In this document: positions 7,928 to 17,600 of the stretch, piece by piece
How positions within the stretch are numbered: position 1 is the first letter of the stretch
Layout: the number at the start of each line of letters is the position of its first letter
The notes under the pieces: model-generated
What the model saw: only the letters and a program-made list of their open reading frames with translations
Database searches by the model: none
What the model was told of the DNA's origin: nothing
Source of the DNA: Anaerolinea thermophila
GTDB lineage: Bacteria > Chloroflexota > Anaerolineae > Anaerolineales > Anaerolineaceae
Assembly: GCF_020723905.1 (NCBI RefSeq)
Contig: NZ_DYHZ01000001.1
Location: 427,501 to 491,500 of the forward strand
Reading direction: 5' to 3'
DNA length: 64,000 nucleotides
Program-made: the position numbers and the translations under genes

Positions 7928-9548
7928 ACAGGATACCGCACTCCAGGAGTATTTACAACGGATGGAAGAAGGCGCCCCGCTGGAGGAGATCCTCTCCTCT
8001 CTGCCACCGCAACACGCGAACCTGGCGCCCCTGCTCCAGACCGCCAGCACGCTGAAGCGCTTTCCCCATCCCGGCATGTCTCCCCATCGTTCTAGAGAAC
8101 AGCGCGAGCGCGTCCTGCGCCCGCTGCGCCGATGGGAATGGCAGTTCCTTAACTTCCGCATTCAGCCTGCTGTGGCAATCGTTGTGGCAGTACTGCTGAT
8201 AGCGTTTGCCAGTGTGATGCTGATACGTCCCACCAGCGTTCACACCGCCACCCTTCTGGAGGTGCAGGGCGTGGTGGAAGTCCTCCGCAATGGGGAATGG
8301 CAACCCGTGAGCGAAGGGGAACGGGTACAGGAAGGGGAACACATTCGCACCCGAGCCGATTCAAGCGCGGTTCTGCTTTACCCGGAGGGTTCACGCACCA
8401 CCCTGAATGCGGATACCACCCTTGAACTTGCCACGTTAAACACCCAGGGGGGTAAGGTCTTGCAGTTGCGCCTGGAACAAACCAGTGGAGAAACCCGCCA
8501 TTCGGTTGTGCCTTTCCGCAATTCGTCCGCCTTCTTTGAGGTCAACACCCCTTCAGGGAAAGCCGTTGTTCACGGTACCATCTTCTCGGTGCTGGTTAAC
8601 GACCAGATGTTCAGCCGGATTGCAGTGGAACGCGGTGTGGTTCAGGTGGTCAGCCCCAGAGAAGATGTGAAATTGACCGCTGGACAGGTAACGGTGGTGG
8701 ATGATAGCGGAGAAGTGGACGACCCGGCAGTAGACTTCTTCATCCAGGGGCAAATCAGCACCATTTCCGGGGATGTGTGGACGATCGCCGGACTGAACAT
8801 CCTCGTTCCTCCCGACCTTGCGGCGACGCTCTCCTATCAGGTTGGCGATTGGGTACGGGTCTGGGGGCGCATTCTCCCCGACGGCACCCGGGTTGCTGAC
8901 CGCTTTGATTACGCCGTCAATGATAAAGAGAAATTGCGCTTTACCGGCGTGGTGGAAAGCATGGCGGCAGATCAATGGGTGATCAGCGGCATTCCGGTGT
9001 ACATCAATGCCGAGACCGAGATTGAAGGCACACCGCAGGTGGGAGATGTTGTCCATGTGGCTTTCATCATCTTGGAAGACGGCACATGGCTGGCAAAAGA
9101 AATTGAACAGGTGGAAGAAGAAGAACAACCCACACCCACCACCGAGCCTTCGGAAACCCCCGAACTGACCCTGACACCGGAAATCACCCCTACGTTGGAA
9201 GCAACCCCAACCGTTGAACCGACCCAGGGAACCCGCGCCGGATGCGATGCCGGAGACAAACAGCATCCTGAAGGACTGCGCCTTGCCGAACGTTACGGCG
9301 TGCCTTATGAAGAGATCATGGGGTGGTTCTGCAGGGGATATGGATTTGGAGAAATTGATCTGGCATACGAAATGTCCGTGCAGAGCGGAATGCCTGTAAC
9401 CGATATCTTTGCCATGCGCGAAAGCGGTATGGGCTGGGGCAACATCAAGAAAGCCGTAGAAGTCACCGCCACCCCCGAAGTCAGAGGGAAACCTGAGAAA
9501 ACCCCCAAGCCCAAAATCACGCCGCCCGGGAAGAAGCCCAAACCCTGA
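7920..9548 (+). CDS. FecR-domain membrane protein, putative sigma-factor regulator
   Basis: A 542-residue protein with a cytoplasmic N-terminal helical segment (about 1-75, LEEILSSLPPQHANLAPLLQTA), one membrane helix (about 82-100, AVAIVVAVLLIAFASVMLI), an external FecR-type beta domain (about 115-265), two DUF5666-like repeats (about 275-395), a Thr/Pro/Glu-rich linker and a C-terminal helical module with two cysteines and the pattern GWFCRGYGFGEI ... GMGWGNIKKA. FecR domains relay an external signal to an ECF factor; the eight-base overlap with the sigma gene supports that. No zinc anti-sigma motif (HxxxCxxC) is present. The start has TTGGAGG upstream. The C-terminal module recurs, as I recall, in Chloroflexota proteins, but its function is unknown. 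Confidence 0.8.
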   Translation: MSEQDTALQEYLQRMEEGAPLEEILSSLPPQHANLAPLLQTASTLKRFPHPGMSPHRSREQRERVLRPLRRWEWQFLNFRIQPAVAIVVAVLLIAFASVMLIRPTSVHTATLLEVQGVVEVLRNGEWQPVSEGERVQEGEHIRTRADSSAVLLYPEGSRTTLNADTTLELATLNTQGGKVLQLRLEQTSGETRHSVVPFRNSSAFFEVNTPSGKAVVHGTIFSVLVNDQMFSRIAVERGVVQVVSPREDVKLTAGQVTVVDDSGEVDDPAVDFFIQGQISTISGDVWTIAGLNILVPPDLAATLSYQVGDWVRVWGRILPDGTRVADRFDYAVNDKEKLRFTGVVESMAADQWVISGIPVYINAETEIEGTPQVGDVVHVAFIILEDGTWLAKEIEQVEEEEQPTPTTEPSETPELTLTPEITPTLEATPTVEPTQGTRAGCDAGDKQHPEGLRLAERYGVPYEEIMGWFCRGYGFGEIDLAYEMSVQSGMPVTDIFAMRESGMGWGNIKKAVEVTATPEVRGKPEKTPKPKITPPGKKPKP

Positions 9549-9574
9549 CCGGTAGGAAGAGGGGAAACTCCGGT

Positions 9575-9612
9575 TATAATACCTGGCAGTCTGGCGTTCC
9601 AGACTGCCAGGT
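9575..9612 (+). promoter_or_regulatory. TATAAT box followed at once by a 14-bp perfect palindrome
   Basis: TATAAT (9575-9580) is followed directly by ACCTGGCAGTCTGG (9581-9594), a CGTT loop and its exact complement (9599-9612). The expected transcription start of the cyclase gene falls inside the palindrome. The element could be an operator, a 5' stem-loop of the cyclase mRNA, or a terminator for the FecR gene, since ATGTTTTT follows; the T-run is short. Confidence 0.55.
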
Positions 9613-9632
9613 ATGTTTTTGAAGGAAATGGC

Positions 9633-10337
9633 ATGACCCTGCTGAAGATCTCCCGAATGATCGAACTGTCTCACCCCATTCACCCCGCCATTCCCCAATG
9701 GCAGGGCGATCCCCCGGTTGAGTTTATCCCCCACACAGACATTGAAACCGCGGGGTATTTCCTGCGCGCCTTCTCGATGGGTGAGCACAGCGCCACCCAC
9801 CTCAACGCACCTGCCAGTTTCGTCCCCGGCGGGCGCAGTGTGGATGAAATTCCTGCCCATCAACTCCTCTTGCCGGTCGTGGTCATCCATGCCGTCCACC
9901 CTGCCAGCGAAAACGGGGATTTTGCCCTCTCACTTGAGGATCTCATGGCATGGGAACATCAGCATGGCACCATTCCGACAGGCACGCTGGTGCTTCTGCA
10001 TACAGGCTGGTCAAGATTCTGGGACACCCCCCAACGGTATTTTGGATGGGATGAAAACCGCATTCCCCACTTCCCGGGGTTTGACACAGAATGCGCCCGG
10101 TTCCTCATGACCCGACGAAAGGTTGCCGGGCTGGGTTGCGATACCCCCGGCGTAGAGCCCGCCCGGGATATCACTTTCAGTGTGAACCGGTGTATTGCCG
10201 AACAGAACGGGCTGGCGCTGGAAAATCTGACCAACCTGCATGAACTGCCTCCCACCGGAGCATGGGTGTTGATTGGACGGTTAGCGCTGGTGGGCGGGAG
10301 CGGCTCTCCTGCCTGTGTTCTGGGATTGCTACCCTGA
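9633..10337 (+). CDS. Cyclase-family (kynurenine formamidase-like) metal hydrolase
   Basis: A 234-residue protein of the cyclase/arylformamidase superfamily, metal-dependent amidohydrolases such as KynB. The fold signatures are present: LSHPIHPAIPQWQGDPP at the start, the central metal loop EHSATHLNAPASF, LLHTGWSRFW, and GCDTPGVEP. The metal loop differs from the classical HxGTHxDxPxH pattern: Gly to Ala, Asp to Asn and the last His to Ser, so it belongs to a variant subfamily with uncertain substrate. There are no tryptophan-degradation genes nearby. GAAGGAAATGGC supplies a good ribosome site. The gene ends five bases from the convergent GGDEF gene. Confidence 0.8.
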   Translation: MTLLKISRMIELSHPIHPAIPQWQGDPPVEFIPHTDIETAGYFLRAFSMGEHSATHLNAPASFVPGGRSVDEIPAHQLLLPVVVIHAVHPASENGDFALSLEDLMAWEHQHGTIPTGTLVLLHTGWSRFWDTPQRYFGWDENRIPHFPGFDTECARFLMTRRKVAGLGCDTPGVEPARDITFSVNRCIAEQNGLALENLTNLHELPPTGAWVLIGRLALVGGSGSPACVLGLLP

Positions 10338-10341
10338 GGGC

Positions 10342-12591
10342 TTAGAAAACATCAGCGCTGTCTTCTATCCGATGATGTTGTTTCTGGGTATACATGGCAG
10401 AATCGGCTCGCCGGAAGGTTTCCAGCAGTGGCTCTCCGGGTTGAGAGATGGCTAACCCCATCGAGACACGCACCCAATCAGCAATGGGATTATCCGGATC
10501 GAGCATGGATTGGAGCGTCTCTTGAATGCGTTCCACCACGGCTTCGCCGGCGCGTTCATCCGCATCGTTCAGAATCACCACAAATTCATCGCCCCCCACG
10601 CGTGCCGCCATATCCTCAGAGCGTATGCTGGCTTGAATGGCTTGCGCCACCAGACGGATGTACTCATCCCCTTTGAGATGCCCAAAGGTATCGTTGACCC
10701 GTTTCAGATGATCCAGATCCAGCGCAATGATGCAAACCGGCGTATGATGCGGCGCGCGGTAACTGATGCGCTCTTCAAACATTCTGCGGTTATACAATCC
10801 TGTCAGCGAGTCGCGGGTGTTCTGATAAACCAGGATATTCTCAATCCGACGGCGCTCGGAAAGTTCATCGTTCAACGAAGCATACAGCAAAGCCAGTTCA
10901 ACCATTTGTTGAATACCACCGGAGACAATCTCTAACGTTTGCACTTCAATAGGGGTAAACGGCTGATCTCCTCGCCCCACGATCAGAAGCGAGCCAGACG
11001 AACGGGAGGGAATTTGATGAAGCAGTAAGAGATGTTCGATGTTTTCGTTCATCAGACCGGCTACAAAAGGCGGCTGGGTATCCAGTTGAGACAGAGTGAC
11101 CGGAACAATGCGATCGGAATTTCCATAAAACATCTTCATGAAAACATCTGATTGCGGGTCAAGGCGCTCGGGGAAAGACATCTCCCGCATGGAATATACT
11201 GCCCTGACCTCCATACGTGCGCTGGCATGTTCCCGCATTAACAACATCACCAGTGAAGCCTTCAAAGACTGCCCCAGTTCGCGGCACAGTTGCTCCAGCG
11301 ACGTCTCAGGGTCATGAATTTGCAACAAACGGTTCAGCAGAGACAGGCGCTCCAGGTTCAGGCGCAGTTCCTGCTCGGTTTGACGGCGCTCGGCAATCTC
11401 CTGTTCCAGTTCAGTGGTCCGTACCCGTACCCGCTCTTCCAGTTGTTCTGCCATGCGCTGAAGTTCCAGCATGGCATGTTTGCGGCGGGCGGTTTCCAGT
11501 TCCAGCGCCTGATTCCGCTCTTCCAGTTGGGTTTCGCGGGTCTTAATTTGCTCAAACATGCCATTGAAGGCATTCGCCAGGGCTCCCAGTTCATCTTCCC
11601 TGTCAATGGAAAGATGAATGCGCCGTTCGCCCTGCTTCCACCGCTCAATCGCCTGACGGAGTTGCTCCAGAGGGGTAAATACCAGCAGTCGTAAATACCA
11701 CCGGCTCCAGTAAGTCAGTCCAAAGAACAAAACCAGTACACCGGCGCCCAGCACGCCAATCGCCTGAAGAGATGCTTTTCTGACCTGCTGGAAAGGCACT
11801 TCCGAAACCACCACCCAGGCAGGCTCCTGCATCGGCGCGGTAACTGCCAGCACTTCACCGCCTTCCAGACTGGTGATTCTGCCTGACCATGCCGGGTTAC
11901 CGTTCCGTTTTACCGCCTCCCAGAGAGGCAGTTCCTGAACCGAAGAACGGATCCATGCCCGATTGGGATGCGCCAGGACTTCGCCATTCTCTTTGATGAT
12001 CCAGGTGAGAATGGGATAATCTTTTGATCGAGTGAGAACCCGGTTGAGAAATACATCCACACGAATCAACCCGGCAATCACTCCGCCGTTTTCCGCAGGA
12101 ATCGCCATCAGCAGCAGGAAATCTCCATCATGAGATGGCTGGGCACTGCTGAGGTAACGCTCCCCACGCAATGCCGCCTGAAACCAGACCGACTGGCGCA
12201 CGGTAAAGAGGTTTCCCATGACGGCTTCACCCGAGGATTGATGAAGCACCACCTTGCCGGAATCATCCACCCACACAATTTCTTTAAAGGCTACGTAATC
12301 CCTCAAAATTTGCCGGGTAAATGAGGCGGTCCGCTCATCTTCAGGGTTTAAAACCGAAAGGCTTCTCAAGACCCGTTCATAAACCGAGAGAAAGGACTCA
12401 ACATTGGAAACCGTTTCATGATTGAGATCCTGCAAATAGGCATTCCACAGACTCTCCTGACGAACGCGCAGGAAAATAAATACCAAAAATGCCATACTGA
12501 TAAACACGACCAGCAAAAGCGTCCCCAGCCATGCCATCATCCGCATACGGAGCGAGCGATAAAAAAGAGGCGGCAATACTCTTAAGCGCAT
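10342..12591 (-). CDS. Membrane diguanylate cyclase: dCache-HAMP-GAF-GGDEF
   Basis: A 749-residue receptor making cyclic di-GMP. Order: TM1 (about 18-43), an external double-Cache-like sensor (about 47-275), TM2 (about 283-303), HAMP (about 305-360), a coiled coil (about 360-430), a GAF domain (about 435-590) and a GGDEF domain. The active site GGDEF (666-670) and the allosteric RSED I-site five residues before it (657-660) are intact; no EAL domain follows. ATG 12591 has GAGGTG six bases upstream, so I prefer it to GTG 12600. It lies directly downstream of a PotD-like lipoprotein gene, with the ribosome site beside its stop codon, so ligand sensing through that protein is plausible. Confidence 0.92.
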   Translation of the reverse strand: MRLRVLPPLFYRSLRMRMMAWLGTLLLVVFISMAFLVFIFLRVRQESLWNAYLQDLNHETVSNVESFLSVYERVLRSLSVLNPEDERTASFTRQILRDYVAFKEIVWVDDSGKVVLHQSSGEAVMGNLFTVRQSVWFQAALRGERYLSSAQPSHDGDFLLLMAIPAENGGVIAGLIRVDVFLNRVLTRSKDYPILTWIIKENGEVLAHPNRAWIRSSVQELPLWEAVKRNGNPAWSGRITSLEGGEVLAVTAPMQEPAWVVVSEVPFQQVRKASLQAIGVLGAGVLVLFFGLTYWSRWYLRLLVFTPLEQLRQAIERWKQGERRIHLSIDREDELGALANAFNGMFEQIKTRETQLEERNQALELETARRKHAMLELQRMAEQLEERVRVRTTELEQEIAERRQTEQELRLNLERLSLLNRLLQIHDPETSLEQLCRELGQSLKASLVMLLMREHASARMEVRAVYSMREMSFPERLDPQSDVFMKMFYGNSDRIVPVTLSQLDTQPPFVAGLMNENIEHLLLLHQIPSRSSGSLLIVGRGDQPFTPIEVQTLEIVSGGIQQMVELALLYASLNDELSERRRIENILVYQNTRDSLTGLYNRRMFEERISYRAPHHTPVCIIALDLDHLKRVNDTFGHLKGDEYIRLVAQAIQASIRSEDMAARVGGDEFVVILNDADERAGEAVVERIQETLQSMLDPDNPIADWVRVSMGLAISQPGEPLLETFRRADSAMYTQKQHHRIEDSADVF

Positions 12592-12601
12592 CGGTAACAC
12601 C

Positions 12602-13696
12602 TCACGGGATGTCCATGTAACGGTGCCAGAGTTCCAGATAGCGTTTTTCTCCCTGAGGGGAAAGCGGCAGAATCATTTCCGCCTGTTCCAGAATGGCATT
12701 ATCCGGAAAAATCAGCGGATTCTGGCGAATCTCCGGGGAGATGTCTTTCCAGGCTTCCATGTTTGGGGTGGCATAATGATTGAAATTTGCAATCTCCGCG
12801 GCAATATCCGGACGCATGAGAAAGTTCAGAAAGAGTTCTGCCGCATCCCGTTCGGCGCAGGATTGCGGAATGACAAAACTCTCGTACCACAGCATTGTGC
12901 CTTCTTCAGGAATGACCATGGAGACGTCCGGAGTTTGCTCACCTGCCTCAACCCAGTCATAGGCAAACGCCATGGCAAGCGGGGTTTCCCCCTCCAGCAC
13001 CAGATCCAGCGGAGTGGTCAACCCCAGGTCTTCCACAAAGACCGCCCGGCGTTTCAGTTCTGCCAGATGCTGAAAAGCCTGTTCCAGTTCTGCCGGGTCT
13101 TCAGTATTGACCGAATATCCCAGAGACTTCAGGGCAATGCCCACCAGTTCCCGCGTATCGCCGCGGTAGAGCGCCACCTGAGGAGAAAGCGTCTCATCCC
13201 ACAGGTCACTCCAGCGGGTGGCGGGACGGGAAAGCAAATCGGTGCGCGCCAGCAAACCGATGATGCCCCAGTTATAGGGAATGGAGTAATGATTTTCCGG
13301 GTCAAACGTCAGAAAACGAAAGTCGGGGGAAATGTATTTGTAGTTGGGCAGGCGATCCTGCCGGAGCGGGAGCAACCATCCTGCTTCTTTGAGAGCAGAG
13401 ATATAGCGCACATCCAGATTCGCCACATCCACCCGCTCGCCGGAACGAATGATCTGCACTGCTTCTTCTAAAGCATCATACGTGCGGTAAACGACCTTTA
13501 CCCCCTGTTCCTGTTCAAACTGATCCAGGACAGCGGCGGGAACATCATTTTCCCAGTTTAAAAAAACCAGTTCGCGCTGGACAGAGGATGAAGAAACCAT
13601 AGAAGGCGCGAACTGACAGCCCGCCAGAAACACAGACAGGAAGGCAAATCCCAGCCTTCGAATGGTTTTAAAACATAATTTGAGTTCTCCCCCCAT
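12602..13696 (-). CDS. PotD-like periplasmic solute-binding lipoprotein (polyamine-type)
   Basis: A 364-residue lipoprotein with the lipobox FLAGC (Cys26) and a type 2 binding-protein fold of the spermidine/putrescine group. Family landmarks: LVFLNWENDVPAAVLDQF, GVKVVYRTYDA, YSIPYNWGIIGLL, and LFLNFLMRPDIAAEIANF followed by the YATPN segment. Ligand-site residues appear only partly conserved relative to E. coli PotD (NWEND in place of NWTEY), so the ligand may differ. There is no ABC permease or ATPase gene next to it; instead the next gene in the operon is a diguanylate cyclase receptor. This resembles Vibrio NspS, a PotD homologue that signals rather than transports. The ribosome site GGAGG precedes ATG. 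Confidence 0.9.
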   Translation of the reverse strand: MGGELKLCFKTIRRLGFAFLSVFLAGCQFAPSMVSSSSVQRELVFLNWENDVPAAVLDQFEQEQGVKVVYRTYDALEEAVQIIRSGERVDVANLDVRYISALKEAGWLLPLRQDRLPNYKYISPDFRFLTFDPENHYSIPYNWGIIGLLARTDLLSRPATRWSDLWDETLSPQVALYRGDTRELVGIALKSLGYSVNTEDPAELEQAFQHLAELKRRAVFVEDLGLTTPLDLVLEGETPLAMAFAYDWVEAGEQTPDVSMVIPEEGTMLWYESFVIPQSCAERDAAELFLNFLMRPDIAAEIANFNHYATPNMEAWKDISPEIRQNPLIFPDNAILEQAEMILPLSPQGEKRYLELWHRYMDIP

Positions 13697-13790
13697 GTTC
13701 CTCCCCCCGGAATAAACCCCAACCCCGAATAATCTGACATTCGCGGTTGGATATTCTTATTTTACCCTAATCTTATTCTGAAAGGTCTTT

Positions 13791-14474
13791 TCAGTTTTGG
13801 AAAGAGTGAAAAAACTCCCCCAGATGACCGTTGTACGACAGCAAAGCCGTGTAGTCCGGTACCACCGCAAGGACGCCCGGCAGGGAGATCAACTGCTCCG
13901 GCGGGTAGGTGGTGGATAGGGCAATGCCCGCCATCCCGGCGCGGTGAGCAGCCTCCAACCCCAGCGGCGAATCTTCAAATACCAGACATTTGGAGGACTG
14001 AACGTCTAACCGTTCGGCGGCTTTGAGAAAAATTTCCGGGTGTGGTTTGCCCTGTTTTACCTGATCACCGGTGACCAGCACATCAAAGTAGCGCTGGATC
14101 TGCAATCCTTCCAGAACAAAGTGAGCATTCTCCACACCCGCGCTGGTGGCTAGAGCAACCCTGACGCCTTTCTGCTTTGCCAGGGCAAGCAGGCGAGTCA
14201 ACCCGGGGACTTCCTTCATCAGCGGGCGGTAGCGCGAACGATACAGGGCTTCTTTTTGCTTTGCCAGGGTGCGAATCTCCGCATCGCTCAAATCGGGGCG
14301 CACAAAATCCCGCAAGATATCGCTGTTGACCCTGCCCACCGCGCGCTGTAAGAATTGCTGCTCATCCAGTTGTACCCCTAACGAGTGTAAAAACTCCCGC
14401 CAGATCTCAATGTGGAACGCCATGTTGTCCAGCAGGGTTCCATCCATGTCAAAAATAAAGGCTTTCCAGTTCAT
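13791..14474 (-). CDS. HAD-superfamily hydrolase, beta-phosphoglucomutase-like
   Basis: A 227-residue HAD phosphatase with a helical C1 cap. Motif I is DMDGT (residues 9-13; nucleophile Asp9, acid Asp11), motif II LATSAGVENA, motif III Lys in VKQGKPHPEIF and motif IV VFEDSPLGLEAAHRAGM. This pattern is typical of beta-phosphoglucomutase and sugar-phosphate phosphatases (GPH/YniC group); the exact substrate cannot be assigned. The gene has no Shine-Dalgarno site: TATAAT on the minus strand (14482-14487) ends seven bases before the ATG, so it is likely leaderless. It precedes the PotD/GGDEF operon with a 94-base gap. Confidence 0.9.
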   Translation of the reverse strand: MNWKAFIFDMDGTLLDNMAFHIEIWREFLHSLGVQLDEQQFLQRAVGRVNSDILRDFVRPDLSDAEIRTLAKQKEALYRSRYRPLMKEVPGLTRLLALAKQKGVRVALATSAGVENAHFVLEGLQIQRYFDVLVTGDQVKQGKPHPEIFLKAAERLDVQSSKCLVFEDSPLGLEAAHRAGMAGIALSTTYPPEQLISLPGVLAVVPDYTALLSYNGHLGEFFHSFQN

Positions 14475-14481
14475 GCGCCCG

Positions 14482-14487
14482 ATTATA
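14482..14487 (-). promoter_or_regulatory. -10 element of the HAD gene, leaderless geometry
   Basis: Reading the minus strand, TATAAT is followed by seven bases (CGGGCGC) and then the ATG. No -35 of good match was found; TGATAA sits 17 bases upstream. Confidence 0.55.
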
Positions 14488-14551
14488 CCCCGGTTTGAGA
14501 TGCGTTATCATTTCGGGAACTCTGGTTTTACCTGAAGCGTCATTAAATCTG

Positions 14552-14557
14552 TATAAT
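14552..14557 (+). promoter_or_regulatory. -10 element of the macroglobulin gene
   Basis: TATAAT in an AT-rich setting, about 72 bases before the ATG at 14630, leaves a leader of some 65 bases. The -35 match is poor. Confidence 0.45.
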
Positions 14558-14629
14558 CAAAGTAAAGATTCGCTAACCTGCTGGGTTTATCATTCTTTCC
14601 CATGACAGGATGGATACGAAAGGAACGAG

Positions 14630-17600
14630 ATGATTTCTTCATGCCTTCGCCCAAAATCGCCAGTATTTGTGCTGGCGTCGGTCATTCTGCTGATCAGCAT
14701 GGCATGTTCCCTGCCTGCCTGGTTACCCGGACGGACACAACCTGCTTCCACCTCAGTCCTCCCAACCCAGCCCCCCGCCCCCGCTCAAAGCGACAAACCC
14801 CGCTTTCAGGAAGATTTACCTCCCGCCATTGTTGAAACCGATCCCTTCATCGGCAGTGAGATTGCTCCCACCTCCAGTTTGACCTTTTACTTTAACCAGC
14901 CTGTGGAGCGCCTCAGTGTGGAAGGGGCTTTCCGCGGCAGTCCGCCGCTGGCAGGGCGCTTTGAGTGGCTGGATGACGCCACTGTGCGCTTCATTCCCGA
15001 TCAGCCATGGACGCCGGGCGCCGATATCGAGATTACCCTCGAGACAAGCGCGCGCGCCGCAAACGGCAAAGCCCTGCAGGAAGCCATCACTCTGCGATTC
15101 CGCGTCGCTACCGCGCTCCACGTGGCAGAGCGCATCCCTGCGCCGGGTTCTGTGGACATACGCCCCGATTCGGCTGTCATGGTGACCTTCAACCGTCCTG
15201 TTGTGTCACTGGGCGCGGACCTGCAAAGCCTGCCCCCTGCTTTCACGCTCTCCCCTGTGGCGGACGGGCGCGGCGAATGGCTCAATACCAGTACCTACAT
15301 CTTTTACCCCGAACCGGCGCTCGAAGGCGGCAGGGAGTACAATGTTCAGATCAATCCTGACCTGCAGAGCGTGGAAGGGCTTCCGCTGGATTTAAGCGCC
15401 CTGCAACCCGCCGAATGGCGGTTTACCACCGCATTGCCTGCGGTCATCTCCCTCGAATACGATCAAAACGGCAACACAGAACAACTGGAACTGGATGGGA
15501 AAATTACCCTGAAGTTCAATCAGCCCATGGATACCGCCAGCGTGGCTGAAAACCTGCGCCTGCTCACTCCCGGCGGAGCCCCTGTCGAGGGAAGAGTGGA
15601 TTGGGATGAGGAAAAGACCACCTTCACCTTTCAACCGGCAAGACTGCTGGCGCGCAATACCGTTTACACTCTAGCACTGGCTTCCGAAACCCGCTCACGG
15701 GGCGGACAACCGCTGGGACGCCCGTACACGCTTTCCCTCCTCACCCTGCAGGATTTTGCCCTCTCCACCACCACACCCGCGCCGGGAATGCCCATGAATG
15801 TGACCTGGGGCTACGGCTACGGTTCATTGATCTTTACCTCGCCGCTGGACCGCTCCCAGGACCTGAAGCGCCTGATCCGCTTCGATCCCCCGGTTCCCTC
15901 GCTGACCGTGTACTATGAAGGCGCTTATTCCATTGGCTACAACGGCGTGTTTGCGCCATCTACCACGTACACCATCTCTGTGGATGGCAACCTGCGCGAC
16001 CGCTACGGGCAGGTTCTGGGCAACTCGCTTGCCCTGAAAATGGAGACCGAGCGCATTCCCCCTTCGCTGATTCTGGAAGCCCCTTCGGACTTTTCTCAAA
16101 TCGTCTTCCTGCCAGCGGGCAACCCCGTCACCCCGGCACGGGTGACCGGATTGTCTTCGGTAAGGTTCACTTTATCCGGGATGGAGGTGGAAGAATTCCT
16201 CACTTCCATGATCCTGAATGAAATTCCGCCGAATCTGCGTGGTCGTTCTTTCACCCGCACCTTTGACCTTGCCCCCGACCAGAGCCGGAGAGTCAACCTG
16301 AACATCTCGCCAGATGAGAGACCGCTTGCGCCGGGTATTTATCTGCTGAATGTTTCTGCGCCAGGACCCTATCAGCGAACCCCGTCCTTTTATTATCTGA
16401 TCAGTTCGCGCATTCACCTCACGTTGAAGGTCAGCCTCGATCAGGCACATCTCTGGGCGGTAAGCCTGCCGGATGAAAGCCCTGTGGAGGGACTGCGGAT
16501 TTCCATCGGGCAGGCAACGCTCGATTCTCACAACATTTTAGGGGAATGCGTCACCGACGCACAGGGCATCTGTACAGTGAACCTGCCTTATTCCTCAGAA
16601 CCGCCCTCCGATTTGTTTGCCGTCAGCGGGAGACCGGGGGATGCAGACTTTTCCATTGCCACAACCGAAATGCGCTCTGCGGCATCCCCGTGGGAAGCGG
16701 GTATTTCTCAAGTGTATGGGTCCAGACAGGAATTTGCTTACCTGTACACCGACCGCCCCATTTACCGTCCCGGTCAAACCGTGCACTTCAAAGGCATTTT
16801 CCGCTATCAGAACGATTACCGCTACACCCTGCCGAAGCCCGGCGAAGTCGAAGTCCAGATTCTCGCTCCATACGATGGACTGGGGAGCCGCTCGCCAACC
16901 TCGACCATGCGTCTGCCGCTCAGCCCAAACGGCACATGGAACGGAGAATTCACCCTGCCGGACGATGCTCCCGAAGGCTGGTACACCATACAGGTTCCGG
17001 AATGGGAAGCCAGCCAGGATTTCCAGGTGGCTTATTACCGCAAACCACTGTTCGACCTCAGTCTGACGCCCCAGAACACCGATATTCTGCTCGGAGAGGA
17101 TGTGCAGGCAATCCTCTCGGCGCAGTACTATTTTGGTGCGCCGGTATCGAATCTGTCGTTCCACTGGACGCTCAACGCCATAGAAGACGTTCCTTACCTG
17201 CCCGGTGGATACCGGGTGGGTGCCTACAATCCCGGCTGGATGCGCATGTACACGGGCATCCCCTATCCCTTCACCTACATCGCTGATGGCAATGGCACCT
17301 CCGGAAAGGACGGCACCGCCGAGATCCGCATCCCGGCTGACCAGTTGACGCCATTAAACCCCACTCAGCGTTACCGCTTGATCCTATATGTGTACGCCAG
17401 CGATGAAAGCCAGTTCAGCGTGAGCGCGCAGGCTGAAATATTCCTGCATCCAGAAAACTTTGAAATTGGCGCCAGACCCGAAAACTGGAGCGTGCGCGCC
17501 GGTGATCCGGCTGGCTTTTCCATCCATACTGTGGACTGGGAAGGCAAGCCCAGCGGAAATCATGACCTCACGGCAGTCTTCAGCCGCATGGAATGGCAGG

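Noticed and set aside
9113-9235. Tandem repeat or CRISPR-like array in the Thr/Pro/Glu-rich coding stretch
   Set aside because: The repetition is at the amino-acid level of a linker with no constant DNA repeat or spacer structure.
9613-9636. Seven-codon frame ending in the ATGA of the cyclase start
   Set aside because: No ribosome site and likely chance; it starts inside the hairpin tail.
8553-9899. 448-codon minus-strand open frame across the FecR gene and cyclase start
   Set aside because: Spans the TATAAT/palindrome region and two real genes; no domain or start signal supports it.
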